A DNA stretch of 64,000 bases, taken from NCBI GenBank assembly GCA_024235995.1, contig JACKLI010000001.1:496001-560000 (forward strand). Reading direction: 5' to 3'. A program made the translations under genes and the position numbers. Below the pieces are notes generated by a model. It searched no databases. It saw only the letters and a list, made by a program, of their open reading frames with translations, and was not told the DNA's origin. The DNA comes from Burkholderiaceae bacterium. GTDB taxonomy: Bacteria > Pseudomonadota > Gammaproteobacteria > Burkholderiales > Burkholderiaceae_C. Positions 60,473 through 64,000 of this stretch are shown piece by piece; position 1 is the first letter of the stretch, and each line of letters begins with the position of its first letter.

Positions 60473-61888
60473 CTATCCGGATTTCTGTGTTGAAGGAGGC
60501 TTCCGGTGATTGAGTGCCTCCGTGTGGAAACCGACGTTGCACAGCCCGCAAATGAGCTGCTGCCGGCGGGTGTTGCCGCGCACCAGAACGACCACGTTCG
60601 CCTTGTCGTCCTTGGTCCGTCCCAGCTCGCAGCCGCAGCTCTGGCACCGGTTGCCCTGTTCCCGCTTCAGGAGCTGCAACTGGGTGGGGTTGGCAGGGTA
60701 GACGGTCGCCAGCCGCCACGGCTCCAGCGGCCCCTTGCCGTACAGGAGACGGGCGCGCAGCACCTCGAAGGTGTACCCCCGGCCCTGCCGGTTGATGGTC
60801 TTGGCGACCCCGTTCAGCGCCTCGGTGTAGGCGTTGGTGATGGGGTGGTCGAAGTACGCCAGAATCTCCGTCCGCCAGTTCTTCATGGCGGTCGTGAGAG
60901 TCTTGAAGTCCGCCTTCAGGCTGGCTGGGATGGTCCCCGGGAAGGCGTCGAAGGCCGCCACGGCCTGCGCCTTGGGCAGGTCGTAGATGTTGTAGAACGC
61001 CTCTTTCAGCCCGTAGGCGGCGGCCAGCTCGGGCTCGTTGGCCAGCCACATGTCCAGATTGAACCGGCCCTTCTCGGCCAGCTTGGCGTACCGCATGTTC
61101 AGCATCGCCTTGGACTGGAGCCACAGGCGCCGCTCGCCAGCCTTGCGCTGCTTCTGGAGCCGGATGCGGACCCGCTCCATGCAGTAGTTCGCCATGCGGA
61201 CGACGTGGAACTTGTCGATGACCACCGGTCGGCCAGGGAACATCTGGTGCGACACGTCCCGGTACGGCCGCCACATGTCGATGGCCACGCCCTTGACCCA
61301 GTGCCGGTCCTTGAACCGGTGCAGCCACCCCGCCAAGGTCGCCTTGTCCCGGTCCGGCAGCATGTCGAGGATGCGGCGCTCCCCGATGTCCGTCAGGACG
61401 CAGCGCATCTTCCCGTCGATTTGGGTCTCGTCGATGCCCAGCCAGTCTGGCATCTCCGGCCGGTGGCTGGCCTCCAGTTCGGCCATGTACTCCGCCCCCA
61501 GCGTCCGGACCGTCTTGTCGTCGCACCCCACGTTCTCCGCGATGCGGGTGAAGGTGTCCCGCAGGCTGTGGGCCTTGATGTAGGTGGCGCAGCGCTCCGT
61601 CATGCGCCGGCCCTCCAAGATGCCGCCCAGCGGCTGCAGGAAGGTCTCCTTGCAGGAGGTGCACCGGTATCGCTGGACCTTCGCCCGCAGCTTGGCCGGC
61701 TTCCCGCGCATCGGAATGTCGACGTAAGTAGTAGCTTTGGTGCCGTGCCGGTAGATGCAGTCGAGGGTGCCGCACTTTGGGCAGGCGGTAGGCATGGGCA
61801 GCGGGTACTCCGCCTCCAGCACGTCCGCCCCGTCCTCCTCGGTGCGACCCAGCACCGTCCAGCCCTTCAGGTCGAGGATGTCCGTCAT
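60473..61888 (-). CDS. ISL3-family transposase with HNH-like zinc C-terminus, right copy
   Basis: This 471-residue protein is the same as the left copy (25249-26664), with an intact DDE core (Asp153, Glu356) and C-terminal CQSC/CGLC zinc module. Both copies appear able to act. Confidence 0.92.
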   Translation of the reverse strand: MTDILDLKGWTVLGRTEEDGADVLEAEYPLPMPTACPKCGTLDCIYRHGTKATTYVDIPMRGKPAKLRAKVQRYRCTSCKETFLQPLGGILEGRRMTERCATYIKAHSLRDTFTRIAENVGCDDKTVRTLGAEYMAELEASHRPEMPDWLGIDETQIDGKMRCVLTDIGERRILDMLPDRDKATLAGWLHRFKDRHWVKGVAIDMWRPYRDVSHQMFPGRPVVIDKFHVVRMANYCMERVRIRLQKQRKAGERRLWLQSKAMLNMRYAKLAEKGRFNLDMWLANEPELAAAYGLKEAFYNIYDLPKAQAVAAFDAFPGTIPASLKADFKTLTTAMKNWRTEILAYFDHPITNAYTEALNGVAKTINRQGRGYTFEVLRARLLYGKGPLEPWRLATVYPANPTQLQLLKREQGNRCQSCGCELGRTKDDKANVVVLVRGNTRRQQLICGLCNVGFHTEALNHRKPPSTQKSG

Positions 61889-61912
61889 CCCCGGATTGTC
61901 GTGTGGATGGGG

Positions 61913-62308
61913 TCACCGCTTGTCAATGGCGGCGAGGTACTTGGCTCGGGCGGCGTTGGCTCCCGCTGCGTAGTCGGTATCACCGTCACAGCGGTCGGAA
62001 GCGATGACAGCCCGGATGCGAGACAGCTCGCGCACCAGCATTTGCTGGGTGAAGGTGGCAATCCACACCGGCACATCGTTCTCCAAGACCGTGCCCTTGA
62101 TGTACTTGGGGAAGGCGGGCTTCTGCCGGACGAGCTGCTCGGCAGCGCCCAACACGTCCTGCCAAGCCGGCAGCGCCGGCCTCTGGGGCGTGTCGATGCC
62201 CATTGGCGGGTCGCACACCTCCTCTTTGCCATGCTTCGCCATCGTCTGCCGGGCCAGTTTCCTTGCAGCGTCAATCTTGGCCAGCGCGCCCTCGTAATTC
62301 TCGTTCAT
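61913..62308 (-). CDS. IS passenger protein, hypothetical, right copy
   Basis: This 131-residue protein equals the left copy (26689-27084). ATG 62308 overlaps the stop of the tiny membrane ORF. No function is recognised. Confidence 0.6.
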   Translation of the reverse strand: MNENYEGALAKIDAARKLARQTMAKHGKEEVCDPPMGIDTPQRPALPAWQDVLGAAEQLVRQKPAFPKYIKGTVLENDVPVWIATFTQQMLVRELSRIRAVIASDRCDGDTDYAAGANAARAKYLAAIDKR

Positions 62309-62373
62309 AGCAGGAACCTCAGGATGAACCACGCGCAGTACAGGGCTGCGCAGATGAAGAAAAAGGCAGTCAA
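62305..62373 (-). CDS. Tiny single-span membrane peptide inside the IS, right copy
   Basis: The 22-codon frame from TTG 62373 equals the left copy. It encodes one hydrophobic helix and is coupled to genes on both sides. Confidence 0.4.
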   Translation of the reverse strand: MTAFFFICAALYCAWFILRFLL

Positions 62374-62374
62374 T

Positions 62375-62797
62375 TCACTTCTCTCGGACCAAGACTTGAG
62401 CCGCCCGGAGAACCTCGCGTGCGAAGGTGCTGGGCAGGATATTCCCCGCCGCATCGAACGACCGACCCAAGCAGTCGGCCACATCTTGGTCCGTCAGCCG
62501 AGGCATCCGGTCATCGCATCCGTTCGCGCAGGAGCCCGTCTCGTTGCAGTAGTCTGCGTGCGGACATGGGCCGGTGGTCGCCTCGCCGTGATGCCACAGG
62601 AATGCGCAGTAGGCCGCCACATCCAGTGGGTCCCCTTTTGCAACGTGCTTCCGCAGTTCCTTGCGACACTCGCCCATCCAGTCGTCAGTCGCCCACCCGT
62701 CGGAGTAGCCGTACTTCTCCTCTGCGGCGGCGAGTTTTTCCTTCAGAGCTGCGGCGAACCGGTCCACAAGGGCGGCGGTCTTAGGATGCAGTTTCAC
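62375..62797 (-). CDS. IS passenger protein, phage-type hypothetical, right copy
   Basis: This protein of about 140 residues equals the left copy (27151-27573) and contains the phage-frequent segment WATDDWMGECRKELRKH. GTG 62797 is the chosen start. Confidence 0.65.
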   Translation of the reverse strand: MKLHPKTAALVDRFAAALKEKLAAAEEKYGYSDGWATDDWMGECRKELRKHVAKGDPLDVAAYCAFLWHHGEATTGPCPHADYCNETGSCANGCDDRMPRLTDQDVADCLGRSFDAAGNILPSTFAREVLRAAQVLVREK

Positions 62798-62876
62798 TTG
62801 GTTTCCTTTCCACACGAAAATCCGACTCAGGAGGATACTGCATGGTCACCTGTTCCACAAGTTATTCCGGAGAGCC

Positions 62877-62884
62877 AAAATTTT
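62877..62884 (+). repeat. 8-bp target-site duplication, right copy (AAAATTTT)
   Basis: The octamer directly after the right ISL3 end equals the octamer directly before the left ISL3 end (25239-25246). Confidence 0.85.
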
Positions 62885-63622
62885 CTGTTCATGCGAACGC
62901 TCTGAAATGAATGCGGACGCATGTCCCTGTGCGGGTGCAGGCCCGCAAGGGTTGTGGAAAAGATCAAGAACAAACCGACAGCAGTGCCGGGTTGAAGATC
63001 AGAAAGATGCTGTGCGACAGCTCGAACGGCGAAACGCAGTTGCGCAAATTTTAGCTGGCCTTGCAGTGGTTGTGCCCCAAAGCCGCCCACCATCGGGTGC
63101 TCACATGCAAACCCGGTTTGCTTATCTCCAGGGGCCAAGCCTGCACCGCCGAGTCGCTGCTCAAAATTTCAGCAATCCAATGAAGTCGCTGTGTTTTCGG
63201 GGCTTGGGGCTTGTTCCGGCCGACCTCGGGCGGGAGTTATCCACAGAAGATCCGGATAACTCGCGTTTGACGTTTACACCGTGCGCGAACAGGTGCGGAG
63301 GGGATCGCGAGGTTCTCCAAAAACGCTGGTACCATCGCGGCTCGTTTCGCCCTCTGGGTGTTACTGCGGCTCCACGGACCGCCTATATACATATGCCTCG
63401 CATTTCGGTGCGATGACCGTCAAGCCGGGATTCATTGGCAAAGACATCGTGCTCTGCCTGCACCTGCAAAGGTGGTAAACGCTCTTCTTTTCATCGTCAG
63501 CGTGTCTTGTACATGCTGGCCCGGCCAAGACCGCCTTGAGTCGAATTTGATGCAGCTTCGGTTTGCATTGGGTTCTCCAACGCCGGCGGTCTAAGCTGTC
63601 TTGCATTGACCCGGCGATCTCA
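62885..63622. other. Non-coding stretch with a DnaA box and operator-like palindrome
   Basis: No open frame here shows family likeness. The stretch holds a perfect DnaA-box match TTATCCACA (63237-63245) and a palindrome GCAAACC-1-GGTTTGC (63107-63121). Its base composition is less GC-rich than the core genes. Before insertion it was continuous with 25135-25246. It may be regulatory or replication-related DNA. Confidence 0.4.
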
Positions 63623-64000
63623 ACTCTGAAGTGCAACACCAGTGGTTGAGAATCAATGAATCGTAGCCGAATCTTTCTCGCTGATGGCCGTCATGATGCG
63701 CTTGAAAGCTTGGTAGGGACTGTCCCATCCCAGCGTCTGCCTGGGTCGGTTGTTCATCAAGTCGGCAATCGAGTCCAGCGCATCTTGGTCATGCACCGAC
63801 AGATCGGTGCCCTTGGGCAGGAACTGGCGCAGCAATCCGTTGGTGTTCTCGCAACTGCCCTTTTGCCAAGGACTGTGCGGATCGCAAAAGTACACCTTCA
63901 CGCCCGTGGCCTCACTGAGCGCCTTGTGCCGCGCCATCTCCCGACCCTGGTCGTAGGTGAGCGTTTTGCGCAGCGGCGCAGCCACCGCATTGAGCTTGGC
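63623..64000 (-). mobile_element. IS30-family insertion sequence, 3' end, cut by window edge
   Basis: An IS30-type transposase gene runs in from the right edge. The IS end should lie shortly after its stop, within about 63600-63640; the exact inverted repeat cannot be checked because the other end is outside the window. Confidence 0.6.
63653..64000 (-). CDS. IS30-family transposase, C-terminal part
   Basis: About 115 residues of the DDE domain are visible, with KTLTYDQGREMARH, FCDPHSPWQKGSCENTNGLLRQFLPKGTDLS (the catalytic glutamate is in SCEN) and the usual NNRPRQTLGWDSPYQAF end. These are diagnostic of IS30 transposases. The gene continues past the right edge. Confidence 0.93.
   Translation of the reverse strand, partial: AKLNAVAAPLRKTLTYDQGREMARHKALSEATGVKVYFCDPHSPWQKGSCENTNGLLRQFLPKGTDLSVHDQDALDSIADLMNNRPRQTLGWDSPYQAFKRIMTAISEKDSATIH

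Larger units (their letters stand above)
25247..62876. mobile_element. 37.6-kb composite catabolic transposon bounded by directly repeated ISL3-family elements
   Basis: The two terminal IS copies (25247-27652 and 60471-62876) have the same orientation and length. The outer flanks are the same octamer AAAATTTT, while the inner flanks differ (CGGATAGT and AGAACCAC), as expected for a composite unit. Cargo comprises a duplicated acyl-CoA catabolic operon, IS1071, regulators, an aldolase and a reductase. Genes at both inner borders (a MaoC gene on the left, an esterase on the right) are cut by the IS ends. Integration of a circle by recombination into a resident IS would leave the same outer flanks and cannot be excluded. 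Confidence 0.8.
60471..62876 (-). mobile_element. ISL3-family insertion sequence with passenger genes, right copy
   Basis: This 2,406-bp copy matches 25247-27652 at an offset of 35,224 bases, in the same orientation. Its outer flank is AAAATTTT and its inner flank AGAACCAC. Confidence 0.9.

Noticed and set aside
62827..63138. Minus-strand open frame spanning the right IS end
   Set aside because: It crosses the ISL3 border into unrelated DNA and has no family likeness or ribosome site.
1..64000. tRNA, rRNA or riboswitch genes
   Set aside because: No recognisable conserved sequence or structure was found by reading; a covariance search was not possible here.

Overview
The window reads as a chromosomal origin region of a high-GC betaproteobacterium, most likely Comamonadaceae (Burkholderiales). 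The support is the order rpmH-rnpA-yidD-yidC facing away from dnaA-dnaN-gyrB, the protein sequences, intergenic repeats typical of the family, and the presence of IS1071. No rRNA, tRNA or CRISPR array was seen.

Region 1 (1-6875, minus strand) is a tightly coupled acyl-CoA catabolic operon: acyl-CoA dehydrogenase, OB-fold protein, thiolase-like protein, SDR, NDP-forming acyl-CoA synthetase, dienoyl-CoA-reductase-like SDR and an enoyl-CoA hydratase cut by the window edge. Most junctions are ATGA overlaps. A divergent IclR regulator (7033-7830) faces it across AT-rich inverted repeats. Region 2 (7843-13423) holds a hemerythrin-like protein, a predicted outer-membrane barrel, mnmE, an amidohydrolase and a periplasmic ABC binding protein. 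The last two separate mnmE from yidC. Region 3 (13698-21929) is yidC, yidD, rnpA, rpmH, the dnaA promoter/origin interval, dnaA, dnaN and gyrB.

Region 4 (21930-25246) is a mobile-element landing zone: a possible solo IS21-type end, the C-terminal remnant of a large unidentified protein, and a complete IS21-family element that cut it.

Region 5 (25247-62876) is the main discovery: a 37,630-bp composite transposon. It is bounded by two directly oriented 2,406-bp copies of an ISL3-family element. Each copy carries a transposase with an HNH-like zinc C-terminus and phage-like passenger genes. The outer flanks carry the same 8-bp target duplication, AAAATTTT, while the inner flanks differ. The cargo is an acyl-CoA catabolic operon: NMO-family flavoprotein, thiolase-like protein, NDP-forming acyl-CoA synthetase, enoyl-CoA hydratase, double-length acyl-CoA dehydrogenase, TctC-type binding protein, AMP-dependent ligase, a split hot-dog dehydratase pair, MFS transporter, class III CoA-transferase and (R)-hydratase-like protein. 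About 11.4 kb of it is present twice in direct orientation (27653-39052 and 46054-57453) and is nearly identical. IS1071 (39253-42456) lies between the copies. Both MarR-type regulator genes linked to the operon are broken, one by IS1071 and one by an amber codon. A class II aldolase, a ketopantoate-reductase-like gene and a truncated esterase close the cargo.

Region 6 (62877-64000) is the far side of the insertion site: about 740 bp without a recognisable gene but with a perfect DnaA-box match, then the 3' part of an IS30-family element.

The substrate of either catabolic operon cannot be read from the sequence. The enzymes describe CoA activation, alpha-beta dehydrogenation, hydration and thiolytic or aldol cleavage, as in branched, alicyclic or steroid-like acyl chains.
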